Shown here piece by piece: positions 31,212 to 44,020 of a DNA stretch of 64,000 nucleotides (position 1 is its first letter; each line of letters opens with the position of its first letter). A program made the translations under genes and the position numbers. Under the pieces are notes generated by a model that was given only the letters and a program-made list of their open reading frames with translations, was not told where the DNA came from and ran no database searches. This stretch comes from Neostapfia colusana (lineage: Eukaryota > Streptophyta > Magnoliopsida > Poales > Poaceae), in NCBI GenBank assembly GCA_030760725.1, contig JASWHV010000010.1:35841760-35905759 (forward strand). Direction: 5' to 3'.

Positions 31212-34200
31212 TGAAGTCATCTCTCGAGCACCACTTTGCCTGGGTGGAAAAATTTATCCTACCACCCTCATCATTCTCGAAGACCAAGGAATCAATGCCA
31301 TATTGGGAATATCATGGTTGAACTTCCATAAGGCTGTTCTGGACATCGAGAACAGGAGTGTTCACTTGGACTCTCCACTTCACGGACGTCAAACATTGTA
31401 TCTCGGTGAAGCGGTTTTCAAAGACCCGGAAGTATGTAATGCCGAGGTGTGCAAGTTAGAAGACATTCCGGTGGTCCATGAATATCCGGACGTGTTTCCC
31501 AAAGATCTTCCAGGCTTACCACCTGAGCGTGAGGTGGAATTCAAAATAGAGTTGATACCCGGAACCACGCCGATCTCTCGGAGACCCTACAAAATGGCTC
31601 CGAGTGAGTTAGCATAATTGAAGGAGCAACTCAAGGATCTGATGGACAAGGGGTTTATTCGTCCAAGTTCATCACCATGGGGTTGCTCAGCTTTGTTTGT
31701 GAAGAAGAAGGATGAGACGCTGAGGCTATGCGTCGACTATTGTCCTTTAAATGCTGTGACCATAAAGAACAAGTATCCACTACAAAGAATTGATATCCTC
31801 TTCGATCAACTAGTGGGTGCTAAAGTCTTGTCCAAGATGGACTTAAGGTCGGGATATCATCAAATCAAGATTCGAGCGGAAGATGTCCCGAAAACAGCAT
31901 TCTCGACAAGATATGGACTCTATGAATATCTTGTCATGTCATTTGGGTTGACCAATGCTCCGGCTCACTTTATGTACCTTATGAACTCGGTGTTCATGCT
32001 GGAGCTGGATCAGTTCGTCGTGGTATTCATCGAAGACATTTTGGTCTATTCCAAATCTGAAGAGGAACACGCTAAACATTTGCATATTGTGCTCCAACGA
32101 CTGCGAGATCACAAGCTCTATGCAAAGTTTAGTAAATGTGAATTCTGGATCAACTAAGTGCCATTTCTTGGGCACATTATTTCAGCAGAAGGCATTGCTG
32201 TTGATCCAAGCAAGATTGAACAAGTGCTGAAGTGGAAGTCTCCAACATCAGTCCATGAAGTTCGTAGCTTCTTGGGTTTGGCGGGATATTACCGGAGGTT
32301 CATCCCGAGCTTGTCAAAAATCTCCAAACCTATGACAGAGCTACTGAAGAAGGGCATCAAATATGATTGGAGCAAACCATGTGAGGAAGCTTTTCACGCA
32401 TTGGTGAAACACCTCACAACAGCCCCGGTTCTAGCTCAACCGGATACAACCAAGCCTTTTGATGTTTATTGTGATGCGTCCGGCATCGGACTTGGTTGTG
32501 TCCTCATGCAAGGAGGACGCGTGGTCGCATATGGATCACGGCAATTACGGAATCATGAGCAACATTATCCAACTCATGATCTCGAGCTTGCTGCCATGGT
32601 ATTAGCTTTGAAGATGTGGAGACATTACCTATTGGGAAATCTGGTTCATCTCTACACCGACCACAAGAGTTTGAAGTACATATTCACTCAGAAAGAGTTG
32701 AATATGCGGCAACGACGATGGTTGGAGCTGATCAAGGACTATGAGATTGAAATCCATTATCATCCGGGCAAGGCAAATGTGGTTGCCGATGCACTCAGCC
32801 GGAAGTCTCATATCCATAACCTAACCATCACGCCGATAGAAGAGGAAGAACCAAGTCTCTACTTGGTTCCATATGGGGCCCTACATAACCTAGCTCTCAT
32901 ACCCACAATAAGAGAGGAGGTCATGGAAGCTCAAAAGAGAGACAAGGGCATGGCTCATATCAAAAGGAGGTTGAAGAACAGGGAGGTGAAATGTTTCCAG
33001 TTGGATGATGAAGATACCTCATGGTTCAGGGACCGGATAGTTGTACCACGCGATATGAGGCTGCGGAAGAAAATTTTGGATGAGGCTCACTTATCCAAAT
33101 TTTCTATTAATCCTGGCAGCAATAAAATGTACCAAGACCTCCGAAAGAAGTTTTGGTGGACGGGTATGAAACGTGAAGTCGCAAAATACGTTTCAGAATG
33201 TGATACGTGTCGAAGAGTTAAGGCCGACCATGTGAAGAAGTTGGGCCTGCTGCAACCGCTATAAATACCGGCATGGAAGTGGGAAGACTTGAGTATGGAT
33301 TTCATTGTTGGGTTGCCGATGACCTCCCACCACCATAATTCGATTTGGGTAATCGTTGACCGATTAACCAAATCGGCGCGTTTCATTCCGGTACATACCA
33401 ACTACAGCGCCAAGCAGTATGCGGAGTTGTACATAGCACGAATCTTATGCTTGCAAGGAGTTTCCCGTACCATTGTCTCAGACAGAGGATCGCTGTTCGT
33501 ATCCCGTTTCTGGGAACAACTACACGCATCCTTGGGAACTAAGCTGATTCGAAGCTCCACATATCACCCTCAATCCGATGGGCAAACCGAAAGGGTGAAT
33601 CAAATCCTTGAAGATATGCTAAGGGCGTGTGCCATCCACCACGGTAAGAGCTGGGATGATCACTTACCTTTGGCGGAGTTCTCATATAACAATGGTTATC
33701 AAACGAGCATAAAAATGGCACCTTATGAAGCTCTCTACGGCCGGCAATGCCGCACACCCTTGAACTGGTGTGAATCCGGCGAGAGAGTAATTTACGGGAT
33801 TGATCTCGTAAATGAAGCCGAAGAGCGGGTAAGGCTTATTCAAGCAAATCTGAAAGCCGCTCAGTCCAGGCAAAAGAGCTATGCGGATAAGAGACGTCGT
33901 CCTCTGGATTTCCATGTTGGGGACCACATATACCTCCACGTATCTCCCATGAAGGGCATTCACCGATTCGGAGTGAAAGGGAAATTAGCTCCGCATTTCA
34001 TCGGTCCCTTCATCATCATTGAAAGGTGTGGACCCGTGGCATACCGTTTGGAACTACCGGCAACCTTAGCCGGAGTGCATAACGTCTTCCACATATCCCA
34101 GTTGCGGAAGTGTTTGAAAGTTCCAGCGGAAATCCTCACGGGAGACATAGACAATTTGAAGCCGGACCTCACGTATGTTGAGCGACCAACCCGGATAATT

Positions 34201-34344
34201 GATGAAAAGACTCGCGAAACCAGGAATCGGACGCTGCGATTTTTCAAGGTGCTATGGGAAAATCACACGTCCGACGAAGCTACATGGGAAAGCGAGGAGT
34301 ATTTGCAACGCAATCATCCGGAGTTGTTAGAGGCTTATATGTAG
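31212..34344 (+). pseudogene. pol: TE5 pol remnant: RT, RNase H, integrase, chromodomain
   Basis: After a small indel near 31180 the frame shifts and then stays constant to 34344, with stops TAA at 31615, TAA at 32155 and TAA at 33262. The RT active site reads FIED (GAA at 32032-32034), losing a catalytic Asp. RNase H (YCDASGIGLGCVLM), the integrase zinc region (ECDTCRRVKADH), the core (MDFIVGLP, SDRGSLF) and a chromodomain-like end (VLWENHTSDEATWESE) are readable. Confidence 0.9.
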
Positions 34345-34375
34345 TAGTTGTCCTCTCCACCTTGTCCTTAATCAT

Positions 34376-34412
34376 GAATCTCGGGACGAGATTCTTTTTA
34401 AGTGGGGAGGAA
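34376..34412 (+). promoter_or_regulatory. TE5 stem-loop and polypurine tract
   Basis: GAATCTCG and CGAGATTC arms (34376-34394), then TTTTTAAGTGGGGAGGAA directly before the 3' LTR. Confidence 0.75.
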
Positions 34413-36583
34413 TGTAAAAGTCCCAAAACTTGTAAATAGAAAACTTGAGCTATGAATAAAGTTGAGTTTATATTCAAGAAATGGGACTTACAAAAAACTT
34501 TTGTGTTCCTCATGAAAGTGTTGGCATGTGTAATAAAACTTTGAATTCAGTTTGAATTAAGAGGTGCACTTCAAAAAGAAGGAGGGCATGTTCAAAAGAG
34601 AAAATTCAAACTGTTGTTTGAAAAAGTGTATTTGCAATAGTCAACTCAAAGATCAGAGGACATATTTGAATTCCTCAGATCCAAATTATGAGGGAGACCA
34701 ATTTGGAGGAAATTTGGAGGTGCTTGGATATGAATATCAAGAGGACTTGTAAATTTCATCCAAATTTGAATTCAAATTTGAAACTGAGGCAAAACTGGTC
34801 AAATTGCCAAATGACTTTTGGATTTAAGTTCCTCAGAGCTGAAGTTTACAATGTGCCAAAATTTGGAGATATTTGTGAGAGTTTTAGGGGATAAGAAGAG
34901 GGGTGGACCCCACATGTCATAGGAATGAGCAGACTTAATCCCTAAGTCTTTCTCTCTGTTCTCACTCCACCGAGGCCTTTCCCCTGAGCGACAGCGAGCT
35001 GCTGCTCCACGCCCCAAAGCTCCACCTCCTGCTCGTCCCCCTCGCGCTGGCGAGCTGTTCCCCCCGTTCTTATCACCTCCGTCGCGTCCTGTTGCCCACA
35101 ACCCCGAGGCCAATTCTGTTGTTGCCCCCTCGTGCAAAAGTTTGACAGAGGCTGCCGTCTCCACTGCTCCCTGTCTCCCGGCCAGCCCAGCGCCTCTCCG
35201 GCAGGCTCAAGAGGCCACAGAGGTGCGCCAGGAGGTACTGATCCTCATCCTGTCGATCCCCTGCTCTTCCCCGACGCCGGCTAGCCGGAATTTCGTTTTT
35301 GGCGCCGGCGCACGTGAAGGACTGACCTCAGCAAATTTCTGAAATTACCTCCAATCGATTGATTGTTCGTTCTACAATTCAGACCACAGCTACTAGGGTT
35401 CCTAGCGCCCTTCCACGCCGAAGCACGAAGCAAACCGACCACCCTATACCCCGGGCGACGAGAAATCGTCGCCGGCGGCCAAAACTGCCACGGTCCACGG
35501 TGACGACTAGTTTGCAGCCATGTTCTGCACGATTTGATCTCCGTTCCATGTTCCTAGACCCATAGGGATGCTGTAGGACATCATAGCTCGCCGGGAGATG
35601 CCTTGGACACGCGGGAACACGTCCATCTTGAGCTCCCGAGCCGCCCCGCCGGTGCCGACCCACCTACAGCCGTTTTCACGCGGGGAAACCTTGCCCGGCA
35701 GCTGCGCCACGTTTCCAGGAGCATGTAGGGCGAAACCGGAGCTCATTTGGTGGAGAAATGAGGAAGAACGAGCCATGACAAGTTTTCAGCCGGTGTGCAC
35801 CCGCGGGCTCTGGCGGGAGGTTGAAGAAGCACCTGACCTGTGGGCCCCACGTGTGACTGTGCTGTTTAAAATCAAACAGAGAGTTGTTCAAACTTGTAAA
35901 ATGCATAACTTTTGCTAGGAAGCTCCAAATTTAGTAATTCAAATTGGGTTGGATTAAGGATGAAATGCTCTATCCAAATATGCAACCCAATTTGCATGAA
36001 AACCCATAGAAAATGCTGGAAAATTCTTTAAATCTTTTCATCAAAAGAATTTTAGAGGGAGTTTGGTTCATATAAATTCCCCAAATTGTGCCAGGATATT
36101 CTTTAGGATTTTAGGAGACCCCTGTAAAAGTTTCAGCTCATTTAGAGTTGATTTAGTTAGGGTAATTCTAACTTCAAATTTCTGTATTCCAATAAATACA
36201 GAAACATTTTCAGAGAATTTCCTTAACTTGGAAATTCAGTTCTAGCCATTCCTTAGCTCCAAAAATCCAAGGAAAATTCAGGCATACTCTCTGAGCTATG
36301 TATGAAATTATAGTTCACTTGAATTTGCATGAAAGTGCAAATTTAATCAGAATTAATTCCTTTTTGCTTAAAGGCTTAAGGAATTGTTCTCGGTGATCCA
36401 ATTAGTGAAATGTTCTGAATTTTGGTCCAGAGAACTTTCTTGTGACAAGGAACTCCCAAGAAAATTCTCAGCTCCATTGGAGCCCTTTATCATTAGTGTT
36501 CTATTCAACCATTAGTTGATCTCCCCACCCAAGTGATGAACCTCACTTCTCACTTGAGGATAATGCTTAGACACACATCCAAA
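34413..36583 (+). repeat. TE5 3' LTR, first part (before TE6)
   Basis: It begins TGTAAAAGTCCC, aligns with 24508 onward, and ends with CCAAA, the left target copy of TE6 (36579-36583). Confidence 0.95.
36579..36583. repeat. TE6 target-site duplication, left copy (CCAAA)
   Basis: Matches 52010-52014. The intact site is visible in the 5' LTR of TE5 near 26680. Confidence 0.95.
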
Positions 36584-39500
36584 TGACACGACCCCATTGG
36601 TCCTGTCGAGCCAGGATCACGCTGAGGGGTGCTGCGTTGCGCAGCACCGTATAACACACGTCAACGGTACAAAGCGGAAGCGGAAGCTTTATTACATAAA
36701 CAAGTTTATCAACATGTTTACATCCAAAATAAGTTTAGTCCACACTCGCGGGCGTAGACTAAGCATCAAGTACACGTTCAGCCCTTGAACGTGTCCTTGC
36801 TAGCACACACACACACTAACTTTGCGGCGTGCACGACTCCCACTCGACGGGGTTCCCCTCCTGGGGTTCCGTCTCCTCTTCGGGAGTCCCTTCCTCATAA
36901 AACCCTGCAAAAGCTTCATACACAAGCAGTGAGCACGAAGGCTCAGCAAGTATGACCCGTCTCACCTAAACATGGAACTTCTACATGAGGGTAATGGGTT
37001 GCATGAGGTAAGAATCATTTGCAAGGACTCGCCTAATTAGTAGAACCTTACTTTCAAGTTTTAGCAGCAGGTTGTGGAGAACTTTACGCTAAAGCACATA
37101 AGAGAGCCGCAATCAAACAAGAAACGCATTTTTCTCATGTACCTTGCCCAAAGTTGAAAAGAACTTTAGTTAGCACTAAACTACAGCATATCATTAACAA
37201 ACAATGTCCAGCTTTCAATCAGCAACATTTTAACATGTAACTAGCCTGTTCTTTCTACGTCACGGTACAGTGAACAAGTGGTACTCACTGACCGCGAGGG
37301 ACGGCGATTATAATCGATTTACACCTGCAGGGATTACCCGAACAACCCGTCACGTACGCCCGTACTCGATGTTGCCTACAACAACCATCACGGACGCCGT
37401 ACGCGACTACCTTTCACCCGTTAGCCAAATATTGAACCGGTCCCATCGTCCCGAGCAAGAGGTCCCTGCACGCGCATCTCTGTGCCGCCAGCTGATTTAC
37501 ACCTCGAGCTCTCAACCTACCCTCTGAACGACGGGCAATGCCTCAATACCCAGCTACCCGAGTTACATCAGTTTCCCGGTTCCCATATAGCCGGTAGGTC
37601 TTCGGTACTGTTCTAGCTTGTTCAACAGGCCCGCACACGGCTCGGTCCTCAATCGACACAAGCGGAGCTACAGCACACAGGCCCCAAAGTCCTGCTGCCC
37701 TTACTCTCCGCTCGGTCTCATTTTCTTGCCATGTGTTTCATGTATCTCTACCCGAGCAATGTGCCTCTAGCCTATTCTCGCGAGTAGTTCCAACTACTCG
37801 ACTTGTACCGAATCCTACTCTATCCTAGCAATGCAGTGGCTAACGAGGTTTGCAATCCTAAACCCAACCCATGGTTTTCTTGGCTGTGCAGTTGGGTTTC
37901 CAATCAAGACTCTAATGCAAAGAACAAAGGAAACAAGTATGTGCTCAAAACAATAAAAATTTGTAAAAAGGTTAATGCAAACCGGGGCTTGCCTTGCTGC
38001 TCTTGGTCGTAGGCTAGCTGTTCCTCCGGAGTAACGAAGTCTAGGACTTCGGGTTCCTCCTCGACCTTAGCGACTACATGATAAGAACAATGTATGTATT
38101 AATTTAAATGTATTTGTATTCACTTTGAAGTTGTGAAGTCTGTAACCCTTGCTAGACAGACCTAATGACTGTGAAACTTTTACTGTGGCTTGGTTACAAC
38201 CTAAACAAGGAATTGGTCAAGTTTTAGTTGCAGCAAAGCTCATTTGAGCCCTCCACAATTAATTATGTCCTTGACCTTAATTAAAGGCTTTTAGGGTGTT
38301 CTAAGGATTTTCATGAAACAAACTATGTCTTTCTGAAAACTAGATTTTCACAGGGTTCTAATGGAGTTGGTCTCACTTAATTTGGAAGTCCCTAACTAAA
38401 GATATGAGCTAAACAATTTCAGAGAGAATTCTGAAAATGTTTCTGAACATTTTCTATTTTCTCTGGAACAGTTTTACTAATCACACCATTAGGTGGACTA
38501 AATGAGCTCAAATGGATCTGAAATTTTTATGGTAGCTCAAGGATATTTTGGTGAACATCTCAGCAAAATTTCAGATTTTTCCCCCAAAGGATTCTCCAGT
38601 TAAAATTCCTAACAGTTTAAAATTTAAGGAATTAATTCTGGAGAATTAAAGGATTTCATGAAGTGAAACTTGATTTTCTGGAAAGTACTCGGAGAGCTGA
38701 ATCCAGCAAAATTTGGTTCACTCAATTTGGAGCTTTCTAGCCAAAGTTATAAGGATTTGAAGTTTGAAGGAAATCTGAAAATCGGGGAAAAGTTTAAACT
38801 CGCGCGTGGGCCCAGGGGACACGCGTCGCACGCCTAGGCGATGGCACACCGCGGCCCACAAGGCTTTTGCGCGCCAGCACACCCGATCCCGGCCGCAGCC
38901 GGATCCCGATTCAAAATATCGGCCGCTGACAGCTGGGGTCCACCCCCTTCTTCAACCTCGCGACACCCGCGCTCCGCCGCCGAGGGACCTCGCCGGAGAG
39001 CTCGCCGCTGGCTGCTGTACAGCTCCAAACTTCTTGATTCTGGCCGCCCCTGCCTACTTTTGCTTGGGGAACATGATCCGAGGGTCAGCTGCTCATGACA
39101 ACGGCCGGAGTATGGTCGGCGACGAGCCGCCATATCGGAACGACTTCGGCCATGTCGGCTAACTCTCCTAGTACCTCAGCTACTTGGGAAATCGGTCGGG
39201 GAGCATCAGTGGACCTCAGAGAAGGTCGACATGAACTCGGGGCAGCTCGGGGAAGGCCCGAAATAGGTCCTCACCGTGCGCCCGATAACCCCCGTGCGTT
39301 CCGCCATTAGTAGACCTTGAATTACGCCGGGCACAGAGGTTCTCCGGCCCAGAGTTGTGAAGGCAACTTGTGCGTCACCGTGTCTAGCTCGTGTGGGAGT
39401 GGCCTGAGGCCCTCTAATCCTTTCTAGCGCACGAATTACACAGAATCGTACCCGAAGGTCGTTCTGTACACAGAAAGGGGAAAAGTGGAAATTCGCCGCC

Positions 39501-40627
39501 GGTGAGCAATCACTCGAGCTGTGGCTCGGGGGTGAGCAGCACCGGTCACCTGCGCGTCCAAGGTTGCCTTGGCTCGGGCGTGACAACGCCCAGGTTGGGC
39601 TGTCCACGAGAGCCCGAGGTGCGGCGGTTTCCAGTTCCGAGTTTGATCTTTCGGCACAGCCGATATCACTCGGTTTCAATCGATTTCTATCAATGGGAAG
39701 GATGGAGGATGGTCGCTAGTACCTTGCCGGGACCTTGGAATGGAAAGAGGGAGCTGCGATCGGCTTGATCAAGCAGGAACTCGAGCGCCGGTGATGGCAG
39801 TGGAGAAATGGATCGTGTACGTCGGCAGCTCGGGAAGTGAGGGATCGGAGCACGCCGGGGAGGGAATAAATAGCCCGGTTGGCTGGTCTCCGGCTTGGGG
39901 CACGCAGCAGGAGCTGGCGCCGGCTGCCCCCTTCGGTGGCGCGCGCGCACAGCTGCCGGGAACCGACTGAACTGTGGTTCAGTCGGTTTGCTTTGAGGCA
40001 GAGGCTGACATGTGGGTCCCACTCCTCTTTTAACCTCTGAAATTTACTCCTAACAGCTGTGGTAAACAGTGAACCCTATTCTACCCTTGGCCATTCAAAT
40101 TATTCACCCAAGAGCCATTTGAATTGATCAAAGTTCAAATGAGGTTTGGTTTGAATGAATTTCAGCACAAGTTCAGTTTGAAATTCAAATAAAGTTTGAA
40201 TTTCTCCCCCTTAGCTCATGTCAAGATCAACTCCAAATGGAGTGAAAATTGGTGTGTGAGCTCACAAAAATGTGCTGAGTGAGAATATGCCTTCCACTTT
40301 TAAATTCAGTGGTTGAAAACAGTTTGAATTTGAATATGGTTTCAAACTGCCCTCTTCCTAACTATACCCAAAATGACCTCAAAAAGGTTTTGAATTTGGG
40401 TGAAACTTGGCATGGACATCCTTAGCAAAGTGTAGGAGTTTTCATATGTCCAGCCCATCTATATCACATGTGGGAAATACCACTTTTGCAATGTGTGAGT
40501 TTGTTCTCTAATGAGCATGTTGATAGTTGTTACTTGCTCTTCATTTGTGTTCATCATTCTTGCTCAAATGAGGTGTGTGGTGTGGTGATGAGCACTGCAA
40601 ATGGTTGTTAAAACTGAGGCCCTTACA
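36584..40627 (-). repeat. TE6 3' LTR (left on the + strand)
   Basis: 4044 bp. On minus it starts TGTAAGGGCC and ends GGTCGTGTCA. Confidence 0.97.
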
Positions 40628-40662
40628 TTCCTCCCCCCTTAAAAGAATCTCGTCCCGAGATT
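40628..40662 (-). promoter_or_regulatory. TE6 polypurine tract and stem-loop
   Basis: On minus, the AATCTCG/CGAGATT stem-loop (40646-40662) is followed by CTTTTAAGGGGGGAGGAA and the LTR. Confidence 0.75.
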
Positions 40663-40696
40663 ATAAGGTGAAAATGAGAGAGAGGACGGTGGAAAA

Positions 40697-43600
40697 TTAC
40701 CGGATGTGCGACGTGAAAAAGTCGGGGTAGTTAGTGCGAAGGAATTCTTCGCTCTCCCATGTCGCTTCGTCCATGGAGTGATTACTCCATAGAACCTTGT
40801 AGAACCACAACGTACGGTTGCGTGTGGTTCGGGCCTTTTCATCAATAACCTGCACCGGTTCCTCCCGATAAGTGAGATCCGGTTGCAGTTCTTCAATGTC
40901 TTCCAGCTGAACGGTAGTTGATAGCTTGAGACACTTCCTCAGCTGGGAAACGTGAAAGACGTCGTGCACACCGGAAAGTGCTTCTGGTAATTTCAGCCGG
41001 TATGCTACCGATCCACATCTTTCGGTAATCTGGAATGGACCGATGAATCGGGGTGCCAACTTTCCTCGCACCCCAAATCTGTTTACGCTCTTCATTGGAG
41101 ACACCCGTAGATATACGTGGTCCCCAACTTCGAATTGTAATGGGCGCCTTCTCCGGTCCGCATACTGTTTCTGACGGGATTGAGCGGCTTTTAGGTTCGC
41201 TTGAATTAGTCGAACCTTTTCTTCCGCGTGGTTGACAAGGTCAATCCCGAAGGTAACCCTCTCGCCAGACTCACACCAGTTCAGTGGTGTGCGGCATTTC
41301 CTGCCGTATAGCGCCTCGTAGGGCGCCATCTTGATGCTGGCTTGGTACCCATTGTTGTACGAGAACTCGGCTAATGGCAAGTGATCATCCCAATTCTTGC
41401 CGTGGTCGATAGCGCAAGCTCGTAGCATGTCTTCTAGGATTTGATTTACCCGCTCGGTTTGTCCATCCGTCTGCGGGTGGTAGGCTGAACTACGGATCAG
41501 CTTCGTCCCCAAGACAGCGTGCAGCTGCTCCCAAAAACGGGACACAAATAAAGTGCCCCGGTCCGATATGATGGTACGGGGTACGCCGTATAAGCACAAG
41601 ATCCGTGAGATGTACAGTTCAGCGTACTTCTTGGCGTTGTAATTGGTGTTGACCGGGATGAAATGGGCAACTTTGGTGAGCCGATCGACGATCACCCACA
41701 CAGAATCATGTTTCTGTAAGGTGGTGGGTAAACCGACGACGAAATCCATGCTCACGTCCTCCCACTTCCAGGCAGGAATGCCCAGTGGTTGCAGCAGTCC
41801 CGGTTTCCGCATGTGGTCGGCCTTCACCCTTCGACATGTATCACACTCGGACACGTATTTTGCCGTCTCTCGCTTCATCCGTGTCCACCAAAACTTGCTT
41901 CTGAGTTCTTGATACATCTTGTTGCTGCCGGGGTGAATAGAAAACTTTGATAAGTGAGCCTCATCAAAGATTTTCTTCCGTAATTCCGGGTTTCGGGGTA
42001 CGACAATCCGGTCCTTGAACCATAGGACGCCGTCTCCGTCCTTCCGGAAACATTTCAACTCCCCACTGTCTACACGTCTCCGCAAATGTGACATGCCCTT
42101 GTCATTCTTCTGGGCTGCCGCTATCTCTTCGCGGATGGTGGGGATCAAAGCTAAGTTGTAGAGAGCTCCGTGTGGAATCACATGTAGTGGTGGTTCGCTC
42201 TCTTCCAACGGTGTGATGGTCAGATTATTAACGTGTGACTTGCAGCTCAGCGCATCTGCCACAACGTTTGCCTTGCCCGGATGATAATGGATCTCTATTT
42301 CGTAATCCTTTATCAGTTCTAACCATCTACGTTGCCTCATGTTCAGCTCCTTCTGAGTGAATATGTACTTGAGGCTTTTGTGGTCGGTATATAAATGTAC
42401 GAGGTTACCGAGTAGGTAGTGCCTCCACATCTTCAGTGCAAGTACCACGGCAGCGAGCTCCAAATCGTGAGTTGGATAATTTTGCTCATGATTCCTAAGC
42501 TGCCTTGATCCATACGCGACCACTCTTCGGTCTTGCATCAGCACACATCCGAGCCCAATGCCGGATGCATCGCAGTACACATCGAACGGTTTTGTTGTGT
42601 CTGGCTTTGCCAAAACCGGTGCTGATGTCAGGTGCTTGACTAAAGCCTTGAATGCTGCTTCACATGCTGGATTCCAAACATATTTGGTAGCCTTCTTCAG
42701 CAGCTCTGTCATTGGCTTGGCAATCTTCGAGAAGTTCGGAATGAACCTCCGATAATATCCCGCGAGTCCGAGGAAACTCCGTACCTCATGAACCGTTCTC
42801 GGGGATTTCCAATTCAGCACTTGCGTGATCTTGCTCGGGTCCACAGCGATACCCTCTGCTGAGATGATATGCCCGAGGAAAGGCACTTGCGATATCCAAA
42901 ACTCGCATTTGCTGAACTTTGCGTATAACTTGTGATCCCGCAGCCGTTGCAAGACTATACGCAGATGTTTCTTGTGATCTTCCTCTGACTTGGAATATAC
43001 CAGGATGTCGTCGATGAAGACCACGACAAACTTGTCCAGCTCCGGCATGAACACCGAGTTCATTAAGTACATGAAGTGAGCTGGAGCATTGGTGAGGCCA
43101 AAGGACATGACCAGGTACTCATAAAGTCCGTACCTTGTCGAGAAAGCTGTCTTTGGAATGTCCTCCGCCCTTATCTTAATCTGATGGTACCCGGATCTTA
43201 AATCCATCTTGGAAAAGATCTTCGCTTTGACCAATTGATCAAACAACATGTCGATCCGTGGCAACGGGTACTTGTTCTTGATGGTTACGGCATTTAATGG
43301 ACGGTAGTCCACGCAAAGCCGCAACGTTTCATCCTTCTTCTTGACAAATAATGCCGAACAACCCCATGGGGAGGAGCTCGGCCTAATAAAACCCTTCTCC
43401 AGAAGGTCCGTGAGCTGAGTCTTCAGTTCAGCCAACTCCTTGGGCACCATCTTGTACGGCCTTCGGGATATTGGCATGGTTCCTGGTGCAAGTTCAATCT
43501 TGAACTCCACCTCTCTATCGGGTGGCATCCCCGGCAAATCGTCCGGGAATACATCCGGGAACTCTCGGACCACTGGAATGTCTTCCAATCTGATGGTGGT

Positions 43601-44020
43601 GGCTTGATAGACACTTGGAAGTTTTATTTCTGGACTGTCCAGAAATAATGAGTGAGAACCGTGCACCTCTGAGTTCAAGTGCACGACTCGAAGGACGGTG
43701 TCTAAAACAGCGCCGTGGCGGGTTAACCACGACATCCCTAGGATGACATCGACCTTTTGTCCCTCTAAGATAATGAGAGACGTGGGGTACACTCTATCCG
43801 CTAAGCATAATGGTGCTTTGGAGACCATTACGCTTGCTGAAATCTTCCCACCCGGTGAACAAATTAAATATGGACTATCGGTGGGTAGTATTGGCAAGCT
43901 GTGTTTAGCAATGAAAGCTTGGCTAATAAAATTATGCGTGGCGCCTGAATCAAATAGTACTATAGCGGGATGCTGGTGGAGTTGGAACATACCCGCAAGG
44001 ATTGGCTCGCCCTCCGGCAC
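40697..44020 (-). CDS. pol: TE6 protease-RT-RNase H-integrase-chromodomain polyprotein
   Basis: 1107 codons, uninterrupted. By residue: protease DSGATHNF at 24-31; RT about 180-400 with DYRPLNAVTIKNKYPLPRID and catalytic FIDD at 335-338; RNase H with YCDASG near 481 and TDHKSLKY near 545; integrase zinc region about 688-738, catalytic Asp in SMDFVVG (about 759), SDRGTLF (about 820) and a Glu near 856; chromodomain-like C-terminus about 1060-1107 (VLWSNHSMDEATWESE). It converts element RNA to DNA and inserts it; in this lineage the chromodomain is thought to guide insertion to heterochromatin. The frame is already open from 44053. It overlaps gag but is in another frame, whereas TE7 and TE5 keep gag and protease in one frame. 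Confidence 0.95.
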   Translation of the reverse strand: MPEGEPILAGMFQLHQHPAIVLFDSGATHNFISQAFIAKHSLPILPTDSPYLICSPGGKISASVMVSKAPLCLADRVYPTSLIILEGQKVDVILGMSWLTRHGAVLDTVLRVVHLNSEVHGSHSLFLDSPEIKLPSVYQATTIRLEDIPVVREFPDVFPDDLPGMPPDREVEFKIELAPGTMPISRRPYKMVPKELAELKTQLTDLLEKGFIRPSSSPWGCSALFVKKKDETLRLCVDYRPLNAVTIKNKYPLPRIDMLFDQLVKAKIFSKMDLRSGYHQIKIRAEDIPKTAFSTRYGLYEYLVMSFGLTNAPAHFMYLMNSVFMPELDKFVVVFIDDILVYSKSEEDHKKHLRIVLQRLRDHKLYAKFSKCEFWISQVPFLGHIISAEGIAVDPSKITQVLNWKSPRTVHEVRSFLGLAGYYRRFIPNFSKIAKPMTELLKKATKYVWNPACEAAFKALVKHLTSAPVLAKPDTTKPFDVYCDASGIGLGCVLMQDRRVVAYGSRQLRNHEQNYPTHDLELAAVVLALKMWRHYLLGNLVHLYTDHKSLKYIFTQKELNMRQRRWLELIKDYEIEIHYHPGKANVVADALSCKSHVNNLTITPLEESEPPLHVIPHGALYNLALIPTIREEIAAAQKNDKGMSHLRRRVDSGELKCFRKDGDGVLWFKDRIVVPRNPELRKKIFDEAHLSKFSIHPGSNKMYQELRSKFWWTRMKRETAKYVSECDTCRRVKADHMRKPGLLQPLGIPAWKWEDVSMDFVVGLPTTLQKHDSVWVIVDRLTKVAHFIPVNTNYNAKKYAELYISRILCLYGVPRTIISDRGTLFVSRFWEQLHAVLGTKLIRSSAYHPQTDGQTERVNQILEDMLRACAIDHGKNWDDHLPLAEFSYNNGYQASIKMAPYEALYGRKCRTPLNWCESGERVTFGIDLVNHAEEKVRLIQANLKAAQSRQKQYADRRRRPLQFEVGDHVYLRVSPMKSVNRFGVRGKLAPRFIGPFQITERCGSVAYRLKLPEALSGVHDVFHVSQLRKCLKLSTTVQLEDIEELQPDLTYREEPVQVIDEKARTTRNRTLWFYKVLWSNHSMDEATWESEEFLRTNYPDFFTSHIR

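Noticed and set aside
38806..40022. Open frames of 70-160 codons in the TE6 LTRs (duplicated at 50188-51404)
   Set aside because: They lie in GC-rich LTR sequence, occur identically in both LTRs only because the element is young, and overlap the TATA region; no domain is recognisable.
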